Positions 32,586 to 41,931 of a stretch of 64,000 nt of DNA are shown here, piece after piece (positions within the stretch are counted from its first letter, which is position 1; every line of letters begins with the position of its first letter). A program made the translations under genes and the position numbers. Location of the stretch: positions 2,914,001-2,978,000 of the forward strand of contig NZ_CP041203.1 of NCBI RefSeq assembly GCF_008033115.1, written 5' to 3'. Below the pieces are notes generated by a model. It was not told where the DNA came from. It worked only from the letters and a program-made list of their open reading frames with translations, and ran no database searches. The stretch comes from Cellulomonas sp. Y8 (GTDB lineage Bacteria > Actinomycetota > Actinomycetes > Actinomycetales > Cellulomonadaceae).

Positions 32586-33700
32586 CCGCCCAGATCACCC
32601 CCGCCGCCCGCGCGCTCCTCCGTGCGGGCGGCGCCGTCACGCTTTCGATCACGACGGCCGACACGCCCGCAGCCCGGGTGGCGCTCGACGAAACCCGGCG
32701 CCGTCTGTACGCGCTGAACGACGGTGACGTCGGTGATGGCGAGGGAGTCGGTCCGTCGTTCGTCGCGGACCCGGTCGCGGTGCCGGGAGGTTTCCTGCTG
32801 GCTGTGGACCTCGGCGGAGTTCCGCCGCGGGGCCGCAGAGCACTGCCCAGTCTGCTGGCCGAGGCGTGGGACGGGGCCGGAGCCGGCGTCCGCATCGACG
32901 CTCCGCCGCGGATGCCGGAGTCGCCGTTCCTCGTGCTCATGCATCGCGAGACTCTGGTCGGTGAACTCGTGGCTTACGCACGACAGCGACGCTTTCCGTT
33001 CACCGCCCGTGAGTGTGCGTCTTGGGGCGCGCTGCTGGATATCGGTCTCGCCTGGCTGACCGGAGGTGCGGGCGAGCGCGTCGCCGCAGGTGTCGTGGGA
33101 CCCGGAGGGCCGTTCGCCATCGACCTTGATGGTGCTGACCTTGCAGCCGCGGTCGGCGCCGTCCTCGGCACCGGCGGAGCCGTCGAGCTCGCGAGGCGGA
33201 CCCCGGACGGGGACCGGTACCTGCGGCTGGAGGCGGTGCTGCACGCGGCGCTGTCAGCGGCGTGGCTGCCTAGCGAGCAGAGCGTCGCCGCGGTCGCCGC
33301 CGGTCTCGATCCCCTGATCGCGCTGCTGGAGCGGCAGGCGGACGGAGTGCTGTGGGCGGGGGCCGATCTCAAGGACAGCACGCGTTCGGGGTACGCGCTG
33401 CCCTACGCCGACGGCCCGATCGCGACGGACGACCGGCCGCGGCCGGTCCCGCTGGGCCCGCGCATCGACGTCGTGACTGCCGCCTACCCCTGGCAGATCC
33501 TGTCTCCCGCGGTTCGGACCCGGCTGCCTGAGCGCGTGCCGGGCGCCGAGGAGCGGCCGTTGCCGGGAGGTGGCGCCGTCGTGCGCTTCGGCACATGGCA
33601 GGAGTGGGCGCCCGGCGACGGTCGGGCGGCGGCTCGGGCCATCGCGTGGTCCGCGCTCGAGCCGGTGATCGCCGACGACCTCTCGCGGCGCCACGGGTAG
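32582..33700 (+). CDS. Candidate immunity protein of the RHS nuclease toxin
   Basis: 372 residues, no signal peptide or membrane segment, so cytoplasmic. I do not recognise the family. GTG 32582 overlaps the RHS stop by 4 nt (GTGA), the position immunity genes hold after polymorphic toxins. The C-terminal 125 residues (from ADGVLWAGADLKDSTRSGY to the end, including FGTWQEWAPGDGR) recur in the broken copy at 36090-36511, which shows that this module is duplicated within the locus. Immunity is inferred from position and duplication, not from a known domain. Confidence 0.6.
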   Translation: MTAQITPAARALLRAGGAVTLSITTADTPAARVALDETRRRLYALNDGDVGDGEGVGPSFVADPVAVPGGFLLAVDLGGVPPRGRRALPSLLAEAWDGAGAGVRIDAPPRMPESPFLVLMHRETLVGELVAYARQRRFPFTARECASWGALLDIGLAWLTGGAGERVAAGVVGPGGPFAIDLDGADLAAAVGAVLGTGGAVELARRTPDGDRYLRLEAVLHAALSAAWLPSEQSVAAVAAGLDPLIALLERQADGVLWAGADLKDSTRSGYALPYADGPIATDDRPRPVPLGPRIDVVTAAYPWQILSPAVRTRLPERVPGAEERPLPGGGAVVRFGTWQEWAPGDGRAAARAIAWSALEPVIADDLSRRHG

Positions 33701-33888
33701 CCCGTGGCCACGCCCCACCCTTGCGGGTGCCAGTCTGAGCGCCGCGGCGTCCCCGGGCCGCCGCACGGCGCCACCCCCACGAGTGGTCCTGGCCGCTCGC
33801 CCTAGTCCGCCCGGTGAATCCCGCCCGGACGACCCCACGGCGGTGAGAGGATCGCCCCGGCAAGCTGGATGAGCAGGTGGGGGCAGGG

Positions 33889-34206
33889 GTGTCAGGCACG
33901 GTGCGGGTCGAGCTCGCCGATCTCCGGGTGGGCGCCGACCGCCTCGCCGACGCCGGTCGGCGGTGCGACCGCATCTACCTCGACGCGCTCCCTCGCGACA
34001 CCGGCACGTACGGGTTCGACGTCCTCACCGCCGCCGTGCGGGCGTTCGCGTCCGAGGTGGACGAGCGCACCGCCGCGCTCGCCCGCGACGTCACCGACGC
34101 CGGGACTGCCCTGCGTGCCACCGCCGACGCCTACGCCGCGGTGGACGAGCGCACCGCCACGACGCTGAGCCGGCTCTCAACCCACCTGCGCGCGGTCGCC
34201 CGGTGA
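33889..34206 (+). CDS. EspC/WXG100-like small helical protein (type VII secretion-associated)
   Basis: 105 residues, helical throughout, with the pattern of EspC-like or WXG100-like partners (VRVELADLRVGADRLADAG; FASEVDERTAALARDVTDAG). Such proteins often pair with, or chaperone, a larger type VII substrate. GTG 33889 is preferred because of the G-rich stretch before it; GTG 33877 would add four residues. It overlaps the calpain-type effector gene by 4 nt, so the two are probably secreted as a pair. Confidence 0.65.
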   Translation: MSGTVRVELADLRVGADRLADAGRRCDRIYLDALPRDTGTYGFDVLTAAVRAFASEVDERTAALARDVTDAGTALRATADAYAAVDERTATTLSRLSTHLRAVAR

Positions 34207-35456
34207 CGGGCGTCCCCGGGGACCCGGGCCGGGTGGCGGCCGCGGCCGACACGCTCACCTCGACCGCGGGTGCCGTGCGCGCCGTCGGCGACGACCTCGA
34301 CCGCACCCGGGACCGCGACTGGGACGGCACCGCCGCCGACCGGTACCGCGAGCGGGTGCGGGACCTGTCCGACCGGGCCCGCGAGCTCGGGTCCACGATG
34401 GAGCGCGGAGCCCGGGTGCTCTCCGGCTACGCCGCCGTCCTCGAGGGGCAGGAGGCCGCCGCCGCCACGGCCCGCACCGCGCTCGCTTCGGCCCGGCGAC
34501 GCGTCGCCGCCGCTCCGCTCGACCTGCTGGCCCGCGTCGACTGCCTGCGCGCGATGCGCGACCAGAACGACGCCGTCGCCACCGCCCAGCGCGCCGCGGC
34601 CGAGGCCGCCGCCGCGCTCGGTGCGGTGCTCGACGGGCCGGGGAGCTGGTGGGACCCGTTCGGCTGGTTCGACGACGACTCCACGGAGCCCGACCGGCGC
34701 GTCGGCCCCGACCTGCTCGACCGGGCGTCCTGGGACCCCGAGGACATCCAGCAGGGCTCGATGGGCGACTGCTACCTGCTGGCGGCGCTCATGGGCGTGC
34801 TCAACACCGACGACGGTGACGCCTGGGTCCGGGACCACATCCGGTGGGACGCCGACCGCGCGGGCTACTGGATCACGATCTACCCGGCCGGCGGCACGCC
34901 GAGGGAGGTCTTCGTCGACCACGTCTTCGACCACGGGGCCACCGAGGAGGACTGGCGCGTCGGGCCGTTCTCGGGCAACCGACCCGGCATCGCGGCGCTC
35001 TACGAGGCCGCCGCCTACCAGGAGCTCGGCTACCGGGAGCTCGCGAACGGCGGCACGCCGGAGGAGGCGATGCGGCTGCTCACCGGGCAGCGTCCGACGG
35101 TGTACGAGCCGACGAGCGGTGCCGGCTACGCGGGCGACCTGAGCGCGCTGCGCACCGCGGTGGACGGCGGGCGGTCCGTCGTCGCAGCCTCGCAGGAGTA
35201 TGCCTTCGAGGTGGGCAGCAGCGTGCACGAGGTCCCGGTGACGCGACGCACCGAGAGCGGCGGCACGGAGACGGTCGACGGTGCCATCGCGACGCACCAC
35301 GCCTACATGGTGGACGCGGTCGACCCCGACGGCGGCGTCTGGCTGCGCAACCCGTGGGGCCCCGGGAACAGCCTGGACGACGGCCAGCCCTTCAAGGTCT
35401 CCGCGGAGGACTTCGCCTCGGTGTTCTACAACGTCACGGTCTCGGAGGGACGATGA
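34203..35456 (+). CDS. WXG-like domain fused to a calpain-type (C2) cysteine protease, probable T7SS effector
   Basis: 417 residues. The N-terminal 140 residues are long helices of the WXG/LXG type with a central turn (DRDWDGTAADRY, about residues 35-46). The rest is a calpain-like protease: Cys 190 in GSMGDCYLLAAL, His 366 in HHAYMV and Asn 383 in LRNPWG form the C2 catalytic triad, and the spacing is intact, so it should be active. GTG 34203 overlaps the upstream EspC-like gene by 4 nt. The stop overlaps the next small gene (ATGA). No export machinery is in the window. A secreted protease toxin is the simplest reading; a self-processing effector is also possible. Confidence 0.85.
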   Translation: MTGVPGDPGRVAAAADTLTSTAGAVRAVGDDLDRTRDRDWDGTAADRYRERVRDLSDRARELGSTMERGARVLSGYAAVLEGQEAAAATARTALASARRRVAAAPLDLLARVDCLRAMRDQNDAVATAQRAAAEAAAALGAVLDGPGSWWDPFGWFDDDSTEPDRRVGPDLLDRASWDPEDIQQGSMGDCYLLAALMGVLNTDDGDAWVRDHIRWDADRAGYWITIYPAGGTPREVFVDHVFDHGATEEDWRVGPFSGNRPGIAALYEAAAYQELGYRELANGGTPEEAMRLLTGQRPTVYEPTSGAGYAGDLSALRTAVDGGRSVVAASQEYAFEVGSSVHEVPVTRRTESGGTETVDGAIATHHAYMVDAVDPDGGVWLRNPWGPGNSLDDGQPFKVSAEDFASVFYNVTVSEGR

Positions 35457-35719
35457 GCACCACCCGGTTCGTGCTGGTGCACGGTGGGCAGCGTCGCCTG
35501 CCCGGAGCCCTGCTGTCCGTCGCCCACGTGGGGGTCGATGCCGACGGTGCGCCCGCCGCGACCGTCGGCGTCGCGACGCCCGAGGCGCGGTCGCGGCACG
35601 CGCTCTACCCCGGTGGCTCCCTCGACGTGCCCGGCCTGGGGCGCCTGACGGTCCGGGACGTGCTGCTCGGATCGACCGGCGGCCGCGGCCGGGTCGCGCT
35701 CGAGGTGGAGTCCCTGTGA
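35453..35719 (+). CDS. Small cytoplasmic beta-rich protein, candidate immunity protein
   Basis: 88 residues, no signal peptide. Family not recognised (it resembles small DUF6406-like actinobacterial proteins, tentative). ATG 35453 has GGAGGG upstream and overlaps the protease stop by 4 nt; the stop overlaps the next gene by 4 nt. The pattern VAHVGVDADG...TVGVATP...PGGSLDVPGLGRLTVRDV parallels the extracytoplasmic part of the next protein. The two may be paralogues, one inside and one anchored in the membrane, both guarding against the calpain-like protease. That role is inference from position. Confidence 0.55.
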   Translation: MSTTRFVLVHGGQRRLPGALLSVAHVGVDADGAPAATVGVATPEARSRHALYPGGSLDVPGLGRLTVRDVLLGSTGGRGRVALEVESL

Positions 35720-36093
35720 CCGCCGCCGCACCGGCGCGGCGCCGCCGCCGGTGGTGGCTGCGCGTTGCCGCCCCCGTGGTCGTCGTCCTGGCGATCGCCG
35801 CGCTCGCCGTCGCCGCGTCTGACGACTGGTCGTTCTGGGGCGAGGAGCGCACGGTCCGCAGCGGGGTCGACAACCGCGTGAACGGCGCGCGCGTGCACGT
35901 CGCCGGGTCCGACGGCGAGACCGTGGTGCTGGGGGTGCGCCGGGGCGAAGCCGAGGCCGTCGCCACGCTCGCCCCGGGCGAGTCCGTGCGCCTGGCGTGG
36001 TGGGGCAGCCTCACCGTCGAGCGGATCAACGTCGACGGGGCGCCCGGCGACGTCGGGGGCACCGTGCAGGTCCGGGTGCGCGTCGGGCCCTGA
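35716..36093 (+). CDS. Membrane-anchored beta-rich protein, candidate immunity protein
   Basis: 125 residues. A basic N-terminus and one hydrophobic helix (LRVAAPVVVVLAIAALAVAA, about residues 14-33) anchor it, with the remainder outside. The exterior part (ARVHVAGSDGETVVLGV...LAPGESVRL...LTVERINV) follows the same beta pattern as the preceding 88-residue protein. GTG 35716 overlaps the previous stop by 4 nt. Location outside the membrane fits neutralisation of the exported protease. Function is inferred. Confidence 0.55.
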   Translation: MTAAAPARRRRRWWLRVAAPVVVVLAIAALAVAASDDWSFWGEERTVRSGVDNRVNGARVHVAGSDGETVVLGVRRGEAEAVATLAPGESVRLAWWGSLTVERINVDGAPGDVGGTVQVRVRVGP

Positions 36094-36511
36094 CGCGCCC
36101 GACCGCCGAGCCGGCATTCCCCGACGACGTCACGCGGCTCGAGCGGCGAGCGGACGCCCTGCTGTGGGCGGGTGCGACCTCGTGGACAGCACGCGCTCGG
36201 GGTACGCGCTGCCGTACGGCGACGGCCCGATCACGACCGGCGACCGGCCGCAGCCGGTCGCGCTGGGCCCACGCGTCGACGTCGTGACCGCCGCCTACCC
36301 CCGGCAGCTCCTGTCGCCGGTGGTCCGGACCCGGCTGCTCGAGCGCGTTCCGGACGCCGAGGAGCGGCGGCAGCCAGGAGATGGTTCCGTGCTGCGTTTC
36401 GGCTCGTGGCAGGAATGGGCGCCGGGTGACCGTCGAGCCACGATGCCGGCCGCCGCGTGGTCTGCGCTCGAGCTGGTGATCGCCGCCGATCTGTCCCCGC
36501 GCCGCGGATGA
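36090..36511 (+). pseudogene. Broken, truncated copy of the RHS immunity gene
   Basis: Two frames together reproduce the last 125 residues of the protein encoded at 32582-33700: first RRADALLWAGA (frame of 36090), then, after loss of one base near 36170-36176, DLVDSTRSGYALPYGDGPI through FGSWQEWAPGDRR to ADLSPRRG and a stop at 36511. Most bases match between copies. There is no start codon of quality, the N-terminal 250 residues are missing and the frame is broken, so it is a remnant. It shows that toxin-immunity segments have duplicated or been swapped here. Confidence 0.8.
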
Positions 36512-36551
36512 CCCCGGCGGTCGGTGCTCCGCCCCGCCGGTCCTGCCCAGC

Positions 36552-37406
36552 TCACCCCGCCCCCTCCACCAACCGCGCCACATGCAGCGCCAGATACACC
36601 TCCTCCTCCCCACCCACTCCCCACCCGAACCGCCCCCGCAGCAGCCCGGCGATCGCCACCGCCGAGTCGAACGCCCGCGGATGCTCCCCCCGCACCGCCT
36701 CCCGCAGCGCCGCCCCCGACCCCCCACCCGACACCGCCTCCCCCCGCGCCTGCCGCACGAACAGGTACCGCAGGTGCGTCACGAATCGCGCCACCTCCAG
36801 CGACTCCTCGTCCAGCACGCACCCGTGCAGCGCCCGCACGATCCCGAGCGCCGCCGCGAACGCCTCGGTCATCTCGAACGTCCGCGCCATCTCCCCGCCG
36901 TCCCCGCCCCCGAGCTGCGCGTTCACGAAGTGCAGCGCCAACGGCACCGCCTCCAGGTCGGGCAGTCGGACGCCGGTCGCGGACGCCACCTCCGCGAGGC
37001 ACCGCCGCGCGAACGCCACCTCCCGCGGGTACAGGTGCAGCACCTCCCACTGCAGCGGGTAGGCGATCTCTGTCCCCGCGCGCGCCCGGCGCAGCGCGTA
37101 CGAGAGGTGGTCCGCGAGCGGCATCAGCACGTGCGCGGTGATGTGCGGCCCGAGCTCGGCTCGCGCCTCGTCGACGATCCGCTGCGCCAGGTCGAGGTCC
37201 GACGGGGGGATGTCCTCGAGCAGTGCCGCGATGTGCTCGGGCGTGGTCGAGCCTCCGGCGACGAACGTGCGCTCGACGTCGTCCTCCCGCACGGCGTCGC
37301 CGGGCCGGGCCTGGAACCCGATGCCGCGGCCCATCAGCACGACCTCCGCGCCGGTGCCGTCGTCGGCCAGCAGGACGTTGTTGTTGAAGACCCGCACCAC
37401 GCGCAT
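36552..37406 (-). CDS. licT: BglG/LicT-family transcriptional antiterminator
   Basis: 284 residues. The N-terminal CAT RNA-binding domain (RVVRVFNNNVLLADDGTGAEVVLMGRGIGF, residues 2-31) is followed by two PRD modules with the phosphorylatable His (PHITAHVLMPLADHLSYAL, about 88-106; VLHLYPRE about 122; VTHLRYLFVRQ; YLALHVARLVE at the end). It binds RAT sites in nascent RNA and prevents termination when beta-glucoside is transported; EII-dependent phosphorylation inactivates it. AGGAGGAC precedes ATG 37406. It is downstream of the EIIBCA gene after a hairpin. Two RAT/terminator leaders lie at 39433-39514 and 39681-39756, its predicted targets. Confidence 0.93.
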   Translation of the reverse strand: MRVVRVFNNNVLLADDGTGAEVVLMGRGIGFQARPGDAVREDDVERTFVAGGSTTPEHIAALLEDIPPSDLDLAQRIVDEARAELGPHITAHVLMPLADHLSYALRRARAGTEIAYPLQWEVLHLYPREVAFARRCLAEVASATGVRLPDLEAVPLALHFVNAQLGGGDGGEMARTFEMTEAFAAALGIVRALHGCVLDEESLEVARFVTHLRYLFVRQARGEAVSGGGSGAALREAVRGEHPRAFDSAVAIAGLLRGRFGWGVGGEEEVYLALHVARLVEGAG

Positions 37407-37437
37407 GCGTCCTCCTCGACGCGGTCCGTCCTCGGGA

Positions 37438-37472
37438 GGCCCGGGTGGCGGCGCACCACCGCCACCCGGGCC
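37438..37472 (-). terminator. 14-bp hairpin between bglF and licT
   Basis: Arms 37438-37451 and 37459-37472 are perfect complements with a 7-nt loop. It would lower expression of the antiterminator relative to the permease, or protect the bglF message. Confidence 0.5.
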
Positions 37473-37486
37473 GTCGACTCGTCGGC

Positions 37487-39379
37487 TCATCCGATCCGCA
37501 GCAACGCGTCGGCCTCGCCGACCGAGCCGTGGCCGGCCACCGTCACGGCGACCCCGTCCGGCGATCTGGTCACCACGACGACCGTGCTGGGGTCGTAGCC
37601 GGCAGCGACCACAGCGGCGAGGTCGAACTCGCCCAGCAGCTCACCGGCGACCACCTGCGACCCGGGCGTGACCGCCGGGGCGAACCCCTCGCCCGCCATC
37701 CGGACGGTGTCGAGGCCGACGTGCACGAGCACCTCGACGCCGTCGACGGTCTGCAGGCCGTACGCGTGCGGGAGGACGGTGATCACCTCGCCGTCGACCG
37801 GCGCGACCACGCGTCCTGCGGACGGCACCACGGCGGCGCCCGGCCCGAGCGCGCCGGACGAGAACACCGCGTCCGGCACAGCGTCGAGCGCGATGACCCG
37901 CCCGGCGACGGGTGCCAGCACGACCCGCGTCCGGAGCGCCGTCGCGACGCCGCCGCCGGCCGCCCCCGACGGCTTCGGAGCCTCGGCGGCGGGCGGGTTC
38001 GGGATGTCGGTGAACCCGAGCGTCATCGTCAGCGCGAACGCGATGACGATCGCCAGCCCGGTGCCGATCAGCTGCATCGTGAAGTTGCCGATGCCCATCG
38101 TCGCGGTCACCGTGATCGCGCCCGGGAGGATGAAGCCCTCGGCCGCGGACCCGCCCGCCGCAGCGATCGAGCCGCCGACGGCGCCGCCGATGCAGGCGTA
38201 GATGAACGGCTTCTTCAGTCGCAGCGTGACGCCGTAGATCGCGGGCTCGGTGATCCCGGCGAGGAACGCCGAGATCGTCGCGGGTCCGGCCACGCCCTTG
38301 AGGTCGCGGTTACGCGTCTTGATCAGGACGGCGGCCGCGGCGCCCGCCTGGGCGAGGACGGCGGGGAACAGCGGTCCGGTCAGCAGCGAGTACCCCTGCG
38401 TGACCATGTCCTGCAGCATCACCGGCGTCAGGCCCCAGTGGACCCCGAAGATGACGAACACCTGCCACAGCGCGCCCATGAGCGCGCCGCCCACCGCCGG
38501 GCTCAGGTCCCACATCGTGTTGATGCCGCTCGACAGCCCGCGGCCGACGATGTCGGACACCGGTCCGATCGCGAGGAACGTGACCGGGACGATCACGGCC
38601 AGCGTGATCATCGGGGTGACGAAGTTCCGCAGCGCGTCGGGCGCGAACCGGGCGAGCAGCCGCTCCAGGTGGGACTGGGCGTAGACCGCGAGGATCGTCG
38701 GGATGACCGCGGACAGGTAGCTGATCATGACGACCGGGACGCCGAGGAACGTGAGCTCGCCGCCACCCGCCGCGAAGGCGTCGAGCGTCACCTCGGCGCC
38801 GTCGGTGCCGGGGATCACCGGGAGCGTCGCCGAGTAGATGAGCGCGCAGGCGATCGCGACCGACGTGTAGAGGTTCGCCTTGAACCGCTTGGCCGCGGTC
38901 ATCGCGAGCAGGATCGGCAGGAACTGGAAGATCGCGTCGGCCGCGGTGAACCAGATCGCGTACGTCGACGACTCGCCCCACTCGGGGGAGATCCGCGCGC
39001 CGACGGCGAGGAACGCCTTGATCAGGCCCGTCCCGGCGAGCACCCAGAGGAACGGCGTGAAGATGCTCGTCACGAGGTCGATGGCCCGCGCGAGGAACCC
39101 GCCGGAGGACGCCGCCTCCGTCGCGACGCCGCTGGCGGCGACCGCCTCGAACACGCTGTTGACCGTGTTGCCGATGACCACCTGGAACTGCCCGCCGGCC
39201 TCGACGACGGTGATGACGCCGCGGGTCGCCTCGACCGCGGCCTTGTCGGCGCGCTCGCGGTCTCTGAGGCGGAACCTCAGCCGGGTGGCGCAGTGCGTCA
39301 CGGAGACGACGTTCTCGACTCCGCCCACCGCGCGCAGGACGTCGTCCGCGATCGTCTGGTACTTGCTGGCCGTTGCCAC
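37487..39379 (-). CDS. bglF: PTS beta-glucoside-specific EIIBCA permease
   Basis: 630 residues, domain order B-C-A. EIIB carries the phosphorylated Cys 30 in HCATRLRF. EIIC (about residues 105-460) has about ten membrane segments and GITEPAIYG. EIIA (about 475-615) ends with LVHVGLDTV, whose His receives phosphate from HPr. It imports and phosphorylates beta-glucosides such as cellobiose, salicin or arbutin, and in this family controls the partner antiterminator. The gene is preceded by a RAT and a terminator and followed by licT. GTG 39379 lies just downstream of GAGGAGG. Confidence 0.95.
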   Translation of the reverse strand: MATASKYQTIADDVLRAVGGVENVVSVTHCATRLRFRLRDRERADKAAVEATRGVITVVEAGGQFQVVIGNTVNSVFEAVAASGVATEAASSGGFLARAIDLVTSIFTPFLWVLAGTGLIKAFLAVGARISPEWGESSTYAIWFTAADAIFQFLPILLAMTAAKRFKANLYTSVAIACALIYSATLPVIPGTDGAEVTLDAFAAGGGELTFLGVPVVMISYLSAVIPTILAVYAQSHLERLLARFAPDALRNFVTPMITLAVIVPVTFLAIGPVSDIVGRGLSSGINTMWDLSPAVGGALMGALWQVFVIFGVHWGLTPVMLQDMVTQGYSLLTGPLFPAVLAQAGAAAAVLIKTRNRDLKGVAGPATISAFLAGITEPAIYGVTLRLKKPFIYACIGGAVGGSIAAAGGSAAEGFILPGAITVTATMGIGNFTMQLIGTGLAIVIAFALTMTLGFTDIPNPPAAEAPKPSGAAGGGVATALRTRVVLAPVAGRVIALDAVPDAVFSSGALGPGAAVVPSAGRVVAPVDGEVITVLPHAYGLQTVDGVEVLVHVGLDTVRMAGEGFAPAVTPGSQVVAGELLGEFDLAAVVAAGYDPSTVVVVTRSPDGVAVTVAGHGSVGEADALLRIG

Positions 39380-39432
39380 GATTCCTCCTCGAACCGGTCG
39401 CAGCGCGCAGCGTCGGAGCGATTCCGGGCACG

Positions 39433-39492
39433 AAAAAACCCGAGCCGGTGGCAGGCGGAAACAATGCTCCGGTCAGCCTCGGCTCGGGTTTT
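39433..39492 (-). terminator. Leader terminator of the bglF operon
   Basis: A 13-bp stem (39435-39447 with 39480-39492) ends in a six-U tract (A-run 39433-39438 on the plus strand). Its 5' arm overlaps the 3' end of the RAT, so RAT formation and termination exclude each other. Confidence 0.88.
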
Positions 39493-39514
39493 GCCTGTCG
39501 CCAGTAACAACCCC
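39486..39514 (-). promoter_or_regulatory. RAT (ribonucleic antiterminator) of the bglF operon
   Basis: Read on the minus strand the element contains GTTGTTACTG and CAGGCAAAACC in the spacing of the LicT/SacY/BglG RAT consensus. It is the binding site for the LicT product encoded downstream. Confidence 0.88.
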
Positions 39515-39552
39515 GGACCTGCACGAGCCGCCGTCGAGCGGCGACTGCGGCG

Positions 39553-39583
39553 AACCTAGCAGCGCGGCTTGAGCGCCTGTCAA
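39553..39583 (-). promoter_or_regulatory. Putative promoter of the bglF operon
   Basis: Minus-strand TTGACA (39583-39578) and TAGGTT (39558-39553), 19 bp apart; a shifted -10 (GCTAGG) gives 17 bp. It lies 40-70 bp upstream of the RAT. Confidence 0.5.
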
Positions 39584-39636
39584 CACCGGGTGTCCACAGG
39601 CTGATGAGTAGCGACGGCGGCCGGGCGAAGAGGGGC

Positions 39637-39666
39637 TTGACGGCCCCTCGGGTCGACGGTAGGAAT
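39637..39666 (+). promoter_or_regulatory. Putative promoter of the 6-phospho-beta-glucosidase gene
   Basis: TTGACG (39637-39642), a 17-bp spacer and TAGGAAT (39660-39666). Transcription would start a few bases before the RAT at 39681. Confidence 0.6.
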
Positions 39667-39680
39667 GGCGACGTCGACCA

Positions 39681-41243
<1,563 letters not shown>

Positions 41244-41267
41244 CGCGCCGTGCGCGGTGCGCTCGGG

Positions 41268-41307
41268 CGAGGAGCGGCCCCTTTGTGGCGAAGGGGCCCG
41301 CTCCTCG
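41268..41307. terminator. Bidirectional hairpin between bglA and the thermonuclease-like gene
   Basis: CGAGGAGCGGCCCCTT and AAGGGGCCCGCTCCTCG pair with one bulge around a 7-nt loop, between two convergent genes. The T-rich and A-rich flanks of the loop suit termination in either direction. Confidence 0.7.
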
Positions 41308-41343
41308 GCGTCCCGACTTCGCTGCGCTGGGCTTGACGCGCAG

Positions 41344-41931
41344 CTAGCAGGTGCCCCAGAGGCCGAGTCCGGCTGCAGAGGCGTCGTCCTGGGCCGACGC
41401 GAGTGCCATCTGGTGCACGCCGGGGACGCCGTAGGTGTACTCGTAGGCGAACCCCTCAGCGACGAGCAGCAGGTTCACCAGCGTCGACTCGTCTAGCCAG
41501 GCGTACGCCAAGGTCCGACCGTACTGGTCGACGCTGTCCTGCGTGGGGTCGCTCTCGAGCCAGACCGACCGACCGGTCAACAGCTCCGCCGTGCGCGCGG
41601 AGGCCTCGGGGCCGAAGCACTCGACGGGGCTGTCGGGCTTGACGCTCTCCGGGGTGTCGATGCCGAGCAGCCGCACTCGTTCCTCGGCTCCGTCGCGGAG
41701 CACGATGATCGTGTCCCCGTCGACGACCCGCTCCACCGGCACCGGACCGGCGGCGGACGGCGGTCGTACGGGGGCGCCAGGTGCGCTCTCGGTGTCAGCG
41801 GGGTCGATCGGGCCGAGGCGTGGCAGGGCCCACCAGACCGCGCCCACCGCCGCCAGGATCACCACCACGACCCCGAGTCCACGGCGCCGACGGTGGGATG
41901 TCGCACTCGCGCCGGTGCGTACCGCGCTCAT
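41344..41931 (-). CDS. Membrane-anchored thermonuclease (SNase-like) family protein
   Basis: 195 residues. A basic N-terminus then one hydrophobic helix (about residues 19-36) anchors the protein; a Pro/Ala-rich linker follows. The SNase fold shows VVDGDTIIV, RLLGIDTPES, DQYGRTLAYAW and LLVAEGFAYEY. The family cleaves DNA or RNA with calcium. The catalytic Arg and Glu positions correspond to R of VRLLGID and to E of the DTPE motif; the second Arg is in YGRTLAY. ATG 41931 overlaps the upstream stop by 4 nt, coupling it to the 378-residue hypothetical gene. Confidence 0.85.
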   Translation of the reverse strand: MSAVRTGASATSHRRRRGLGVVVVILAAVGAVWWALPRLGPIDPADTESAPGAPVRPPSAAGPVPVERVVDGDTIIVLRDGAEERVRLLGIDTPESVKPDSPVECFGPEASARTAELLTGRSVWLESDPTQDSVDQYGRTLAYAWLDESTLVNLLLVAEGFAYEYTYGVPGVHQMALASAQDDASAAGLGLWGTC

